A stretch of DNA of 64,000 nt from Ornithinimicrobium sp. INDO-MA30-4 (GTDB lineage Bacteria; Actinomycetota; Actinomycetes; Actinomycetales; Dermatophilaceae). This document shows positions 28,642 to 38,359 of the stretch, one piece after another. The stretch is from the NCBI RefSeq assembly GCF_021535045.1, contig NZ_CP091056.1, forward strand, positions 434,001-498,000. Direction: 5' to 3'. The notes below the pieces were generated by a model that saw only the letters and a program-made list of their open reading frames with translations, searched no databases and had not been told where the DNA came from. Both the position numbers and the translations under genes were made by a program. Each line of letters opens with the position of its first letter. The first letter of the stretch is position 1.

Positions 28642-29324
28642 CGATCTTGCAGAGTTAGCAATCGGCGGCACAGACCTCGACGCAGCAGGGCACGTTGCTG
28701 ACTGCGCGAAATGCGCCGCTGAAGTCGAAGCCCTGAGTGACATCGCTCGACGGCTAGCCGAGTTCGCTCCGCTCCGCGTGCCGCCACCGCCCCATGTGTG
28801 GACAGCCATCCACGCCGAGGTGACGGGTGTCGAGGCCACAGTCGTCGATATTGATCAGGCACGAGAGGGCGGCAGCGCCGGACCGGCGTGGTCCGCCGAC
28901 TTCTTCCACTTGCCGTGGCAGCAGCCGTTGGCGCGGTGGCCTTTGGACCGGCTTGACCTTGGCCGGTTCTCCTGAAGACACCCCAACCATGGCTGGCTCC
29001 GAGAGCCAATTGGCACCACTCATGGCAGGCATGGGACCGATCGTCTGCTCGGTCACAGTCGAGGGCGACCGCGTGCTGCTGGACCTCAACGTTGAAGAGT
29101 TGCCTGAGATGGACGACGGCTACCTGGAGGTGTGGCTCCTCGACGACGCTGGCGACCGAATGCTGCCGATCGGCCTCCTCGAAGGCTACGAGTCAAATTA
29201 CGTCTTGCCCGATAATTTCTCTCCGTCTGAGTTCCCCGTTGTTGAGGTCACTCGGGAGTCGTATGACGGCGACACTCGGCACAGCGGCGACAGCCTGTGG
29301 CGTGGACCGCTAGCCCAGGGCTAG
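28625..29324 (+). CDS. RskA-type membrane anti-sigma factor (two frameshifts)
   Basis: This protein sequesters the upstream sigma factor at the membrane. The ATG at 28625 overlaps the sigma gene. The N-terminal anti-sigma domain contains the H-x3-C-x2-C motif HVADCAKCAAEVEALSD. The frame breaks near 28900, after which a single transmembrane helix appears (RRLLPLAVAAAVGAVAFG), and again near 28953. The extracytoplasmic RskA domain follows: DLNVEELPEMDDGYLEVWLL, then FPVVEVTRESYDGDTRHSGD. Corrected length is about 233 aa. Regulated release by proteolysis is known for this family; the inducing signal is unknown. Confidence 0.85.
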
Positions 29325-30182
29325 CCTTCCGCTCCGCTGGCGATAGGCCTGGCCGGATCGCTGATCCAATCGCTCCAGCTGCCGATATAGACGGCAGCCT
29401 CACCGTCGTGACCCGACGCTTCGAGGGCCAACGCCAGATGGGCTGCCTGCACGCCGGACCCGCAGTAGGTGCTGACCGGCCCCTGGGCGATGCCGGCAGC
29501 TGAGAACATCTCACGCAGGGTTTCGCGGTCCAAGAACTGCCCGTCGTCGGCCACCGTGTTCAGCGTGGGCAAGCTGACGGCACCCGGGATGTGACCTGCG
29601 GTGTGGTCAATTGGCTCAGTCTCTCCGCGAAAGCGCGGCGCAGGGCGAGCATCAATGAGACTGCCAACCTCAACACCGGCGATGAAGTCGTCGGCTTCGC
29701 GTAAAGCTCGGTGCCCGGGGAGAGCGCCACATTCCCACGGGCCACTTCGACCGGCCCGGTTTCCACCGCATACCCGGCCTTGGTCCAGGCTGCTAACCCG
29801 CCGTCAAGGACGCGGATGTTGCTGTGGCCAAAGTAGGAAAGCACCCACCACGCACGTGCTGCTCCGAGCGATGAGGCCGCGTCGTAGAAAACCACCGGGC
29901 GGTCTTGGTCGATACCTGCGGCCCGGAAGGCGTCACTGGCAGCCGATAGCGAAGGCATCGGATGGCGCCCACCGTGGCCACCAGGCCCCACCGGTCCCGA
30001 TAGGCCAGTCTCTAAGTCAAGGAACCAGCCCCAGGCAGATGGCCGGCTAAGTAGTCCCCACGGTTCCCCGCGCCGCTGTGCCCTAGCTTCCAACGAACAT
30101 CGACAAGGCTAGGACGCTGGTCAGGCTCAGCGGAGTCAATCCATGCAGCCAATTCTGCTGCCGAGATCAAGGGAGAGGTCAT
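29321..30182 (-). CDS. sseA: Thiosulfate/3-mercaptopyruvate sulfurtransferase (two frameshifts)
   Basis: This is a tandem rhodanese-domain protein. Start ATG 30182 gives MTSPLISAAELAAWIDSAEP, then LVDVRWKLGHSGAGNRGDYL. The second domain has the active-site loop TYCGSGVQAAHLALALEASG with the catalytic Cys, and ends DPARPIASGAEG. Breaks lie near 30030 (GAGWFLDLETGLSG) and near 29690. Corrected length is about 287 aa. The start overlaps the stop of the preceding membrane protein. Confidence 0.9.
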
Positions 30183-30772
30183 GATTTCTGCCTTTCTTTG
30201 CGCCATGGGGCCGGTTGCCCCTGCAACCACCAACTCATCGCTGAGGTGATGCCTGGCAAGGCGAAGTAGGTCATGATCGGAGTGAGAATGAAGGTGCTGA
30301 GCAGGACCCGCAAAACAAGGTTGAAGTCCGTTGGTAGGACAAAGGTGAGTAGCCAGGTGGTCAGCAAACTCAGCGGGAAGAAGGCCATCCAAATGACGAT
30401 GCCTTGCTTCCACCGTGGTGGGGCTTTGGGGCCGGGGCGCAAGTCAGCGACGTCCTGAGAGGTCGGGTCATCAAACCAGCCCTCAATGCCTGTCCGCTGC
30501 TCAACAAATGTTGCTTCGGCGATCCCTTGGGCTGCATCAAGCCACCAGCGGCGCTGCTCTGATTCGCTCCAGGCATCCAGCAAGTCTTGGGACTCAAACC
30601 GAAAGAGCATGTGCCACCGACTGGACTCCACTCCTGACCGGACCCACCCCATACCGAGGTATCCGGGGAATCGCTCGGCGAGGGAGGCACCAGCGTTGAT
30701 CCAGGCCACCATTCGGTCGGCTTGTTCTGGATCTACTTGCCTGATGATGCTGACTGTCACGGTGTTGCTCAC
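30179..30772 (-). CDS. Antibiotic biosynthesis monooxygenase-domain membrane protein
   Basis: The first 95 residues form an ABM-type ferredoxin-like domain (VTVSIIRQVDPEQADRMVAW, MLFRFESQDLLDAWSES). This is followed by two membrane helices (IVIWMAFFPLSLLTTWLLTF and VLLSTFILTPIMTYFALPGI) and a basic tail. Such ABM-plus-two-TM proteins are common but uncharacterised; a role in quinone or heme-related chemistry would be guesswork. The gene is intact at 197 aa and overlaps sseA. Confidence 0.82.
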   Translation of the reverse strand: MSNTVTVSIIRQVDPEQADRMVAWINAGASLAERFPGYLGMGWVRSGVESSRWHMLFRFESQDLLDAWSESEQRRWWLDAAQGIAEATFVEQRTGIEGWFDDPTSQDVADLRPGPKAPPRWKQGIVIWMAFFPLSLLTTWLLTFVLPTDFNLVLRVLLSTFILTPIMTYFALPGITSAMSWWLQGQPAPWRKERQKS

Positions 30773-30796
30773 GTCCTACAGCCTAAGGTGAGCAGT

Positions 30797-31072
30797 ATGT
30801 GTCGCAACATTCGCCAACTACACAACTTCGCGCCACCCGCCACGTCGGATGAAGTGCAGGCTGCCGCTCTGCAATATGTCCGCAAGATCGGTGGTGCGGC
30901 CAAGCCGTCTCAGGCCAACCAGGCCGCCTATGACAGGGCGGTTGCCGAGATTGGTGAGGCCACTCAGCGCTTGCTAGATTCGCTGGTCACGACGGCTCCG
31001 CCAAAGGACCGCGAAGAAGAAGCGATAAAAGCCAAGGCGCGCTCTGCTGCCCGGTTTGGAACCACCGGATGA
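30797..31072 (+). CDS. DUF2277 family protein
   Basis: The intact 91-aa protein begins with the family signature MCRNIRQLHNFAPPATSDEV, including the conserved Cys-Arg-Asn start, and continues QYVRKIGGAAKPSQANQAAY. Function is unknown. Its TGA overlaps the ATG of the next gene, and the pair is probably cotranscribed with dgt. Confidence 0.88.
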   Translation: MCRNIRQLHNFAPPATSDEVQAAALQYVRKIGGAAKPSQANQAAYDRAVAEIGEATQRLLDSLVTTAPPKDREEEAIKAKARSAARFGTTG

Positions 31073-31590
31073 GCGGTCTGAGCCGCCGGGTGAAGATCCG
31101 CCGGGCAGCCAACTGGCTGAATCTTTCGACGCCGTTGGGCCTTGCCGTGGCCAAAGTCGGTGGCGGCCGACTGCGCCGTGGCCCAGACGCGCTGTATCTC
31201 GCAGACCTCTATCGGTATGACTTCCCCGTGGCGAGCGCTTTCACCGTCGGAGACGTGGTGATCAGCAAGCACGATCTCAACGAGTTGTGCGCACGCCGAC
31301 CACGCCTGTTGGAGCATGAAGAGGCACACTCAAGGCAGTGGGCCTGGTGTGGCGGATTGCCGTTCCTGCCCTTGTATGTCGCTTCGATGGGTTGGTCGAT
31401 GGCGCGGACGGGGGACAGGGCCGCGCGAAGCGTTTTTGAACGCAGGGCTGGCTTGGCCATGGGCGGGTATCGCGACGTGCCTGTGCGTCCGGTGCTGCCG
31501 GTCATCCGAGACTCCGTGACGAGGTTGCGCGGACGACTGCTTGGCACGCAGGCGGCACAGACCGGCGAGCAGGTTGGGGTCAACCCGTGA
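31069..31590 (+). CDS. Putative HExxH zinc-binding protein
   Basis: I do not know a named family. The intact 173-aa protein contains LLEHEEAHSRQWAWCGGLPF, a match to the HExxH zinc-peptidase motif, then a hydrophobic stretch (LPLYVASMGWSMARTG), then VFERRAGLAMGGY, which could supply the third ligand Glu, as in DUF4157-like minimal metallopeptidases. No signal peptide. It overlaps both neighbours (ATGA and GTGA), suggesting coupling with DUF2277 and dgt. Enzymatic activity is inference. Confidence 0.65.
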   Translation: MSGLSRRVKIRRAANWLNLSTPLGLAVAKVGGGRLRRGPDALYLADLYRYDFPVASAFTVGDVVISKHDLNELCARRPRLLEHEEAHSRQWAWCGGLPFLPLYVASMGWSMARTGDRAARSVFERRAGLAMGGYRDVPVRPVLPVIRDSVTRLRGRLLGTQAAQTGEQVGVNP

Positions 31591-32795
31591 CGCTGCCATA
31601 CCGAGAGTCGGACACTGCGCGTTGGCTGACAGAGGGCCATGAGGCCGGTCGGGGGGACCGGACCAACTTGCGCGGGACCGAGCCCGAGTGCTGCACTCAG
31701 CCGGTCTACGCCGCTTGGCTCTGACCACGCAGGTGGTGCAGCCAGGCTCCGATGACTTCGTCCGCAACCGGTTGACGCACTCTCTAGAGGTTGCCCAGAT
31801 CGGGCGAGAGTTGGGCTCGGCGCTGGGGTGTGACCCCGACATCGTCGACACGGCTGGCCTGGCGCACGACCTGGGGCACCCACCTTTGGCCACCACGGAG
31901 AAACGATCCTTGCTCGGCTCAGCCAAGACGTCGGCGGTTTCGAGGGCAACGCCCAGACCTTGCGAGTGCTGACCCGGCTCGAGGCTAAGCGTCTGCACCC
32001 CGATGGCAGGTCGGCCGGATTGAACCTGACCCGAGCGAGTTTGGACGCAATCGTGAAGTATCCGTGGGGCGTGGCGACGTGGCGGGGTCGGGGAAGTTTG
32101 GGTTTTATCCAGATGACGAGGAGGCATACGAATGGGTGCGACAGGGGGACGCTGGCGAGGGGAACCAGCGCCGATGCGTTGAGGCTCAGGTTATGGACTG
32201 GTCAGATGATGTGGCCTACTGCGTGCATGACGTCGAAGACGCGGTGACCTCTGGGCGCATTGATCTGCGAGCGCTGCGTGACCCTGACCAACAGGCGCTC
32301 GTTGTTGCGCTAGCCCAGCGCTGGTACCTGCCTGACTTCTCAGCTGAGCTCTTGCAAGAGCAGTTCCAGACGTTGCTCGATACTGACTGGATCCCGCAGA
32401 AGCACGAGGCGAATCGGGCAGGCCTTGCAGCGCTCAAGGCAATGACTAGCCGGTTGGTGGGTCACTTCGTCCGGGGCGTGCACGATGCGACGCGAGCGCA
32501 AGCCGGCCCAGGTGACCTGGCTCGCTATGCAGCAGATGTCGTCGTCCCCGACTATCTCCGCGCTCAAACGGCAGTCCTCAAAGCAGCAGCTGCTCACTAT
32601 GTGATGTTGAGCGATGAGCGGCGCGGTGTGATGGCACATCAAACCGACGTCATCACCGAGCTGGTCCAGCACTTCACGCAGCGCCCGGAGTCATTGGATG
32701 AGATCCACGCCGATGCTCGCGAAGAGGCCATCGCTCAGGGCGATGAGGTCGCCGCTCGGCGTGCGGTGATTGACCAGGTGGCGAGCTTGTTCTGA
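31587..32795 (+). CDS. dgt: Deoxyguanosinetriphosphate triphosphohydrolase-like protein (several frameshifts)
   Basis: This HD-domain dNTPase hydrolyses dGTP to deoxyguanosine and tripolyphosphate. A GTG at 31587 gives [20 protein letters not shown]. The HD motif set is present: [16 protein letters not shown], then [17 protein letters not shown]. Frameshifts lie near 31675, 31885 and 32065. The middle reads [17 protein letters not shown], then [17 protein letters not shown], a second conserved HD-family block. Corrected length is about 403 aa. It precedes dnaG with only the ligD-pol gene between, the usual actinobacterial neighbourhood. Confidence 0.9.
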
Positions 32796-32831
32796 CATGC
32801 GGGCCTACGGCATACATCAAAGTTTGCGGGG

Positions 32832-33795
32832 CTAGCTAGCCTCGGGCTCTGGGGGTGTCTCTTTGCCCGCGGCCTCATCGCGGTGGGCCCACTCCAGCAG
32901 TGGAGCAATATCAAACGGTGTGGAATCAATGTCAGCGTGCAGATCGCCCAACTCGGCAAAGCGGGCAGGCATCGTCAACACGGTGAAGTCGCTGGGCGCA
33001 CAGTCGGTGACCTCATCCCAACGTAGTGGCGCCGACACTCGCGCCTCAGGCACTCCACGCACTGAATAGGCGCTCGCGATCGTATGGTCTCGAGCGTTCT
33101 GGTTGTAGTCGACGAAGACCTTCTTGGGGTCGCGGTCCTTGCGCCACCAGGTCGTCGTTGCTTCATCGGTGCGTCGCTCAACCTCACGAGCGAAGGCCAA
33201 CGCGGCTCGTCGCACATCGGCAAACGAATGCTCTGGGGGTATGCGGACGTAAATGTGGATGCCCTTGCTGCCGGTGGTCTTGGGGTAGCCAACGGCACCC
33301 AACTCATCGAGCACGTCGCGGGCAACCAAGGCAACACGGCGCGCAGTCGCGAAGTCGGTCTCCTCGCCAGGGTCGAGGTCGATGCGCCACTCATCAGGTC
33401 GCTCGACGTCGTCTCGTCGACTGTTCCAGGGTGGAACTCCACGGTGCTCATTTGAACTGCCCAGATCACGCTGGCCAACTCAGTGACGGTCAGCTCATCG
33501 GCGGTCCGGTTCCACCGTGGGAAGTGAATCTTCACCGTCTCAACCCAATCGGGGGCTCCGCGGGGAGCCGTTTTTGGTGGACTTTCTCGCCGTCCAATCC
33601 TTTGGGGAAGCGATGCATCATGCAGGGGCGCTCGCGGAGCGCGTTGACGATCCCGTCGCCCACGCTGAGGTAGTACTGCGCGAGATCCAGTTTGGTGAGT
33701 CCCAACGCGGGGAAGTAGACCCGTTCCGGGTTCGAGATCCGCACCAGGCGATCGCCGACCGGCAGTTCCAAGGCGGGGCTCGCGGCGCTAGGCAT
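32832..33795 (-). CDS. LigD-type polymerase domain protein (frameshifted)
   Basis: This is a standalone archaeo-eukaryotic primase-like polymerase of the kind that fills ends in NHEJ or base-excision repair (mycobacterial LigD2-like). Start ATG 33795 gives MPSAASPALELPVGDRLVRI, then FPKGLDGEKVHQKRLPAEPP. Frameshifts lie near 33545 and 33430. The catalytic Asp pair is in EWRIDLDPGEETDFATARR. GSKGIHIYVRIPPEHSF and KVFVDYNQNARDHTIASAYS are characteristic. Corrected length is about 320 aa. No Ku or ligase domain is seen nearby. Confidence 0.87.
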
Positions 33796-33873
33796 AGAGT
33801 CACTTTGCCACGTGAACGAGTGCTTGTGGGGCTAGCCGCACCACAGTTCGCTAAGTCCTGAGATACTGCACTC

Positions 33874-35800
33874 ATGGCAGGACTGATCAAGGCTGAGGAC
33901 GTCCAGACAGTCAAAGAACGCGCCAACATTGAAGATGTGGTGCGCGAGCAAGTGACCCTTCGCCAGGCCGGCATGGGGTCGCTCAAAGGTCTATGCCCCT
34001 TCCACGACGAGAAGTCCCCATCTTTCACTGTCCGCCCCGCGCTGGGCGTCTATCACTGCTTCGGCTGCGGTGAAGGCGGCGACGTGATCGCCTATCTGAT
34101 GGGAGTTGATCACCTGACGTTTAGCGAAGCTGTCGAGCGGCTCGCTGGGCAACTGGGGATCACCCTGAGGTATGAGGAAAGCAACGGGCGTGGGGGACCC
34201 CGCGATGGTGCCGCTCCTGGCAAGCGAACCAGGTTGGTGGAGGCGCACCGCGTGGCCGCCGACTACTATCACGCAGCCCTCGTCGACTCGGGAGAAGCGA
34301 GGGCTGGCCGAGCGTTCCTGCTGGCCAAAGGCTTCGATCGGTCCGTGGCCGCCACCTTTGGTGTGGGGTATGCGCCCGGTGGCGGGACGTCGTTGGCAGC
34401 CGAGCTGCAGAGCAAGGGGTTTAGCACCGAGGAGATGGTCACGGCTGGCCTCGTTGGCCGCGGCCAACGAGGGCTCTATGACCGTTTTCGGGGGCGGGTG
34501 GTCTGGCCTATCCGAGACATCACCGGCGACACGATTGGCTTTGGGGCCCGTCGCATTCATGACGATGACCGCATCGAGGCGAAGTATCTCAACACTTCGG
34601 ACACCCCGATCTACAAGAAGACATCCGTGCTCTATGGGATCGACCTGGCAAAGAAGCCGATGAGCCAGCAGCGGACGGCTGTCGTCGTCGAGGGATACAC
34701 CGACGTGATGGCAGCGCACCTCGCCGGTGTTGAGACAGCGGTCGCTACTTGCGGCACGGCGTTTGGCACTGACCACATCAAAGTGCTGCGTCGGATCTTG
34801 CGTGATGAGCCAGGCTCCGACCCGGCCAAGGTCATCTTCACCTTTGACGGCGATGCGGCTGGGCAAAAGGCCGCGATGAAGGCTTTGACCAAGACCAGCG
34901 GTGGGCCTCGCAGTCGTTTGTGGCTGTTGCCCCCGCCGGGCAAGACCCCAATGAATTGCTGAGCTCAGAAGGGGCCGATGCGGTGAAGGCCCTGGTCGAC
35001 GGCGCTCAGCCAATGTTTGAGTTTGCCGTGCGCACGCGACTCGCTGCCTTTGACCTCAACCGCGCCGAGGATCGGGTGCGGGCGATGCGGGCAGTCGCCC
35101 CGATTGTTGGCAGCATCCGTGACCAGGCCCTGCGCGTGGAGTATGTCCGCAGTGTGGCTGGCTGGCTCGGCATGGACGTCGACACCTTCGGTCGTGAAGT
35201 GGCTAAGGCAGGACGTGCCGCTGCGGCACATCCGCAACAACCCTCGCGTCAGGCCCAGTCTGCTGGCGGGGACCATGAGCCAGAGCGTGAGGTGCGGCAT
35301 GTGCTGCCCGCCCCGACCTGCGAAACCCGGTCGTGATGGCCGAGCGTCAGTTGCTGCAGGTGATTCTGCAATACCCGGACGCACTGTTGGTTGATGAAGT
35401 CCAACTGTTGCCCGCTGACGCCTTTACTGCACCTGCGCACCGCGCAATCTGGGATGCCATTGTGGCGGCGGGCGGGCTCGCTGAGGCCACCAAGTTCAGT
35501 GCCCGAGGTTGGGCCAACGCGGTAGCCAGTCACGCCGCGCCTGCCGTTGCTGAGCTGCTCCCAGAAATTGCTGTCGCCTCGCTCCCTGTGACCCTCGAGG
35601 CTGAGACCGGGCTCCCGCCCGAGAGGTATGCGGATTCGCTTGTCCATCGGGTCCGCGACAGCGTGGTGAGTCGCAAGATTGCCGACGCCATGAGCGCCCT
35701 TCAGCGGGCTGGCGACGACGATCAATTGGCACGCCGACTCAGCGAAACCTTGACCCAACTGCACCGTGAACGGGCCCAACTTCGGGCCGGGATGGAGTAA
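33874..35800 (+). CDS. dnaG: DNA primase DnaG (two frameshifts)
   Basis: DnaG makes RNA primers at the replication fork. The ATG at 33874 gives MAGLIKAEDVQTVKERANIE. The CHC2 zinc finger is LCPFHDEKSPSFTVRP with YHCFGCGEGGD. TOPRIM residues appear in VVVEGYTDVMAAH, TCGTAFGTDH and FTFDGDAAGQKAA. Breaks lie near 34890 (resuming SFVAVAPAGQDPNELL) and near 35325. The C-terminal helicase-binding domain ends RAQLRAGME. Corrected length is about 642 aa, normal. As it is essential, the breaks are almost certainly errors. Confidence 0.95.
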
Positions 35801-35806
35801 CTGCAC

Positions 35807-36361
35807 GTGTTTAAGCGAAAGCCCCGTGAGCAAGATCCTCTTCGCGACACGAAGGTGCCCGAGTTGCCTGCCCAGTGCCAACCTGAGCTGACGCGTGGGG
35901 AGAAGGTCCTGGCTTCGGCCCAGGAGGACAACACCGGCGTCTGGATTGTTCTCACGACTTATCGGATCCTGACGATGGCGGAGAACGGCGACGTCCAGGT
36001 CAACCGCGAGTGGCACGAGGTCGACACTGGCTCGTGGGACCCGGACACCTTCACCCTGTCGGCCAGTTGGATCGACAGCGTGCGCGGTCTGCAATGGCAA
36101 CTGCGCAAAGTGACCGGACCCGGCCGGATCCCCGAAGTCTTCCGCGAGCGAGTGTCCGCGAGCGTGATCTTGGTGCGCGAAGTCAACCTTGGCAGCAAGC
36201 GCACGGCGCGCATCACGATCCGCAAGGTGCTGGCCACCAGGGAGTTAATTGACCAGGTCATCTTGGGTCCAGCCACTCATGGAGTGGACCCAGAATTGAC
36301 CGCCGCCACGGAAGAGATCCGGCAAGAGTTGCGGGGCCAGGCTGGTCTGAGCCCGGTGTGA
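35807..36361 (+). CDS. Conserved protein downstream of dnaG
   Basis: I recognise this as a conserved actinobacterial dnaG neighbour of unknown function. The GTG at 35807 gives FKRKPREQDPLRDTKVPELP. The middle is beta-rich and PH-like (GVWIVLTTYRILTMAENGDV, then VNREWHEVDTGSWDPDTFTL), ending in a short helix (TAATEEIRQELRGQ). The intact gene encodes 184 aa and lies 6 bases after dnaG, so it is probably cotranscribed. Confidence 0.72.
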   Translation: MFKRKPREQDPLRDTKVPELPAQCQPELTRGEKVLASAQEDNTGVWIVLTTYRILTMAENGDVQVNREWHEVDTGSWDPDTFTLSASWIDSVRGLQWQLRKVTGPGRIPEVFRERVSASVILVREVNLGSKRTARITIRKVLATRELIDQVILGPATHGVDPELTAATEEIRQELRGQAGLSPV

Positions 36362-36461
36362 CTCCTGTGGCGCAACGGCACTGAGCATCAGCGACCTGCT
36401 GATTCGTGTGCGGGGCCGGGTTTTGATACAGTCTGACTCGCTGCTGACGCGGCAAAGATAG

Positions 36462-36534
36462 TCCCCTGTAGCTCAATTGGCAGAGCAGCCGACTGTTAAT
36501 CGGCAGGTTACTGGTTCGAGTCCAGTCGGGGGAG
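36462..36534 (+). tRNA. tRNA-Asn (GTT)
   Basis: A complete 73-nt cloverleaf: acceptor tcccctg pairs with cggggga, D-stem gctc/gagc, anticodon stem gccga/tcggc with loop ctgttaa (anticodon GTT), T-arm actgg-ttcgagt-ccagt, discriminator G. CCA is not encoded. Confidence 0.96.
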
Positions 36535-36539
36535 CAAGA

Positions 36540-36585
36540 CAAAGAGGGTCCCTGTTTAGCGAAAGCTGAGCGGAGGCCCTCTTTG
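36540..36585 (+). terminator. Terminator after tRNA-Asn
   Basis: Inverted arms caaagaggg (36540-36548) and ccctctttg (36577-36585) bracket a loop, the right arm ending in a T-rich stretch, just downstream of the tRNA. Confidence 0.65.
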
Positions 36586-36630
36586 TTGTAGGGAAGGCGG
36601 GCTGGGGGAGTCCTGCCAGTCGTGAACGAG

Positions 36631-36674
36631 CACACGAAAGGCCCGGACCTTAAGCGGTCCGGGCCTTTCGTGTG
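36631..36674. terminator. Strong bidirectional terminator
   Basis: A perfect 19-bp stem: the left arm at 36631-36649 (cacacgaaaggcccggacc) pairs with 36656-36674 around a six-base loop. A- and T-rich shoulders suit termination of both the rightward tRNA unit and the leftward glutamate operon ending at 36708. Confidence 0.9.
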
Positions 36675-36707
36675 TTTCACTTCGAGAACCTTGCTACAGG
36701 TGGCTCG

Positions 36708-37607
36708 TCACTGTTGCGCCTGGCTCGTCGGGTCTTGATTAACCACGGGTGGCCCGGCCTTCTTCTCATCGTCGGGTTTCTTTGCTGCGCCCGCGTTCTT
36801 GGCGCGCTGACGGTTCTCCACGTACTCAGCCAGGCGGCTCAGTCCGTAGTTGATGATGATGAACAGCACGGCCGCCACGATGTATGCGGGCAGCACGTTT
36901 GCCTCGGCCGAACCCAACTGGCGGGCCCGGGTCAACAGCTCTGGGTACAAGATGATGTAACCCAGGGCGGTGTCCTTGAGGACCACGATGACCTGGCTGA
37001 CCAAGGTCGGGAGCATCGATGTCAGGGCCTGTGGCACCAAGATCAAGCGTCGTGTCTTGGACGGGCTCAGACCAACTGCCAGGCCTGCCTCACGCTGACC
37101 ATTGGGCAGCGACTGCACACCATTGCGAATGATCTCGCCAATGACAGCCGAGTTGTAGAGAACCAGGCCGGCAATGACACCGATGAATGGGTTCCAGCTG
37201 TCTGGGGTCCAGGACGAGTTCGAAAGGTAATAGAAGGTGAAGATCATCATGATCAGCACCGGAACAGCCCGGAAGAACTCGACCCAGGCGGTGAAGAACC
37301 ACTTGACCGGCTTGATGTCGGACATGCGGCCCATGGCCAACAGGAGGCCAAAGATCATCGACATCACGATGGCGATGGCAGCGGCCTGAATCGTGTCCAA
37401 GAAGCCGGGGATGTAGTAGTTGGTCCAGGTGTTGGGGTCGATGAAGGGGGACCACTTTTCAGCAGTCAACTGGCCCTTCTCATACATCCGGAATCCGATG
37501 AAGCCGAGAATGCCGACGAGGAGGGCAAGGCCGGCTACGGCCAGGATGCGATAGCGCGCGATGGCCTTAGGGCCAGGAGCGTCAAAGAGGACTTGTTGTG
37601 CGCTCAT
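36708..37607 (-). CDS. gluD: Glutamate ABC transporter permease GluD
   Basis: This is an inner-membrane permease of a polar amino-acid importer. Start ATG 37607 (MSAQQVLFDAPGPKAIARYR) overlaps the gluC stop; a longer start is unlikely. The HisM-type signature is GVQSLPNGQREAGLAVGLSP, and the EAA loop follows with LVPQALTSMLPTLVSQ. Five to six helices precede a charged C-terminal tail (RQRAKNAGAAKKPDDEKKAG). It is intact at 299 aa and last of the gluABCD operon. Confidence 0.92.
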   Translation of the reverse strand: MSAQQVLFDAPGPKAIARYRILAVAGLALLVGILGFIGFRMYEKGQLTAEKWSPFIDPNTWTNYYIPGFLDTIQAAAIAIVMSMIFGLLLAMGRMSDIKPVKWFFTAWVEFFRAVPVLIMMIFTFYYLSNSSWTPDSWNPFIGVIAGLVLYNSAVIGEIIRNGVQSLPNGQREAGLAVGLSPSKTRRLILVPQALTSMLPTLVSQVIVVLKDTALGYIILYPELLTRARQLGSAEANVLPAYIVAAVLFIIINYGLSRLAEYVENRQRAKNAGAAKKPDDEKKAGPPVVNQDPTSQAQQ

Positions 37608-38283
37608 CGGCGAACCACCCATTTTTGCGATGCCCAACTGATAAACAACCCAGTGGGCAGGGTCAAAATGACGAACCCGATCGCGATCACCATGAAGTTC
37701 AACAGGAACACGTCCGGCCGGAACTCCATCATGTTTCGCAGTGCATAGGCGGCCTCTGCGACACCAATGGCCACGGCAACAGTGGTGTTCTTGATCAGAG
37801 CGATGAGCACGTTGCCCAGCGGTGTGATGGCGCCTCGGAATGCCTGGGGGAGGATGACCTCACGCAGACCCTGGAGAAAGCCCAACCCCAATGAGCGAGA
37901 AGCCTCAGCCTGCCCCAGCGGGATGGTGTTCACACCGCTTCGGATGGCCTCACACACAAACGCTGCGTGATACACGGCGAGGCCGATGATCGCCAGGCGG
38001 AAGTTCAGGTCAACGATGAAGGTATCTGAGTCGCGGGAAGCGGGCTCAAAGCCCAACTGGCCCCACAAGCCCAGACTGCACAGAAGGATGATGAGCGTCA
38101 GCGGAGTATTGCGGAAGATCGTCACGTAGGCGGCACCGAAGCGCTGAAGTACGCCGACGGGCGACAGCCGAAAAATAGCCATGATGGTGCCCAAGATCAG
38201 GGCCAAGATTGCCGAAAAAAGGCCAACTTAATGGTGACCCAGAAGGCATCGAGGACGTTGAACTGTTCAATCAGCTCAAACAT
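37604..38283 (-). CDS. gluC: Glutamate ABC transporter permease GluC (one frameshift)
   Basis: This is the partner permease of GluD. Start ATG 38283 gives MFELIEQFNVLDAFWVTIKL. One T is missing from a T6 run near 38218 (restoring it gives AFFSAILALILGTIMAIFRL). The EAA-type loop is IPLGQAEASRSLGLGFLQGL. Helices continue to LPTGLFISWASQKWVVRR. Corrected length is about 227 aa, normal for GluC. Confidence 0.92.
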
Positions 38284-38309
38284 GTCTCTCCTTCGTGCAG
38301 TAGTGGCAG

Positions 38310-38343
38310 TCCGGCTGGCCCACCTCTCGGTGAGCCAGCCGGA
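38310..38343 (-). promoter_or_regulatory. Intercistronic hairpin between gluB and gluC
   Basis: Perfect 10-nt arms tccggctggc (38310-38319) and gccagccgga (38334-38343) with a 14-base loop lie in the 76-base gluB-gluC gap. Such hairpins commonly protect upstream mRNA, which would raise binding-protein levels over permeases. Confidence 0.75.
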
Positions 38344-38359
38344 TTTGACGTGGTACTAA

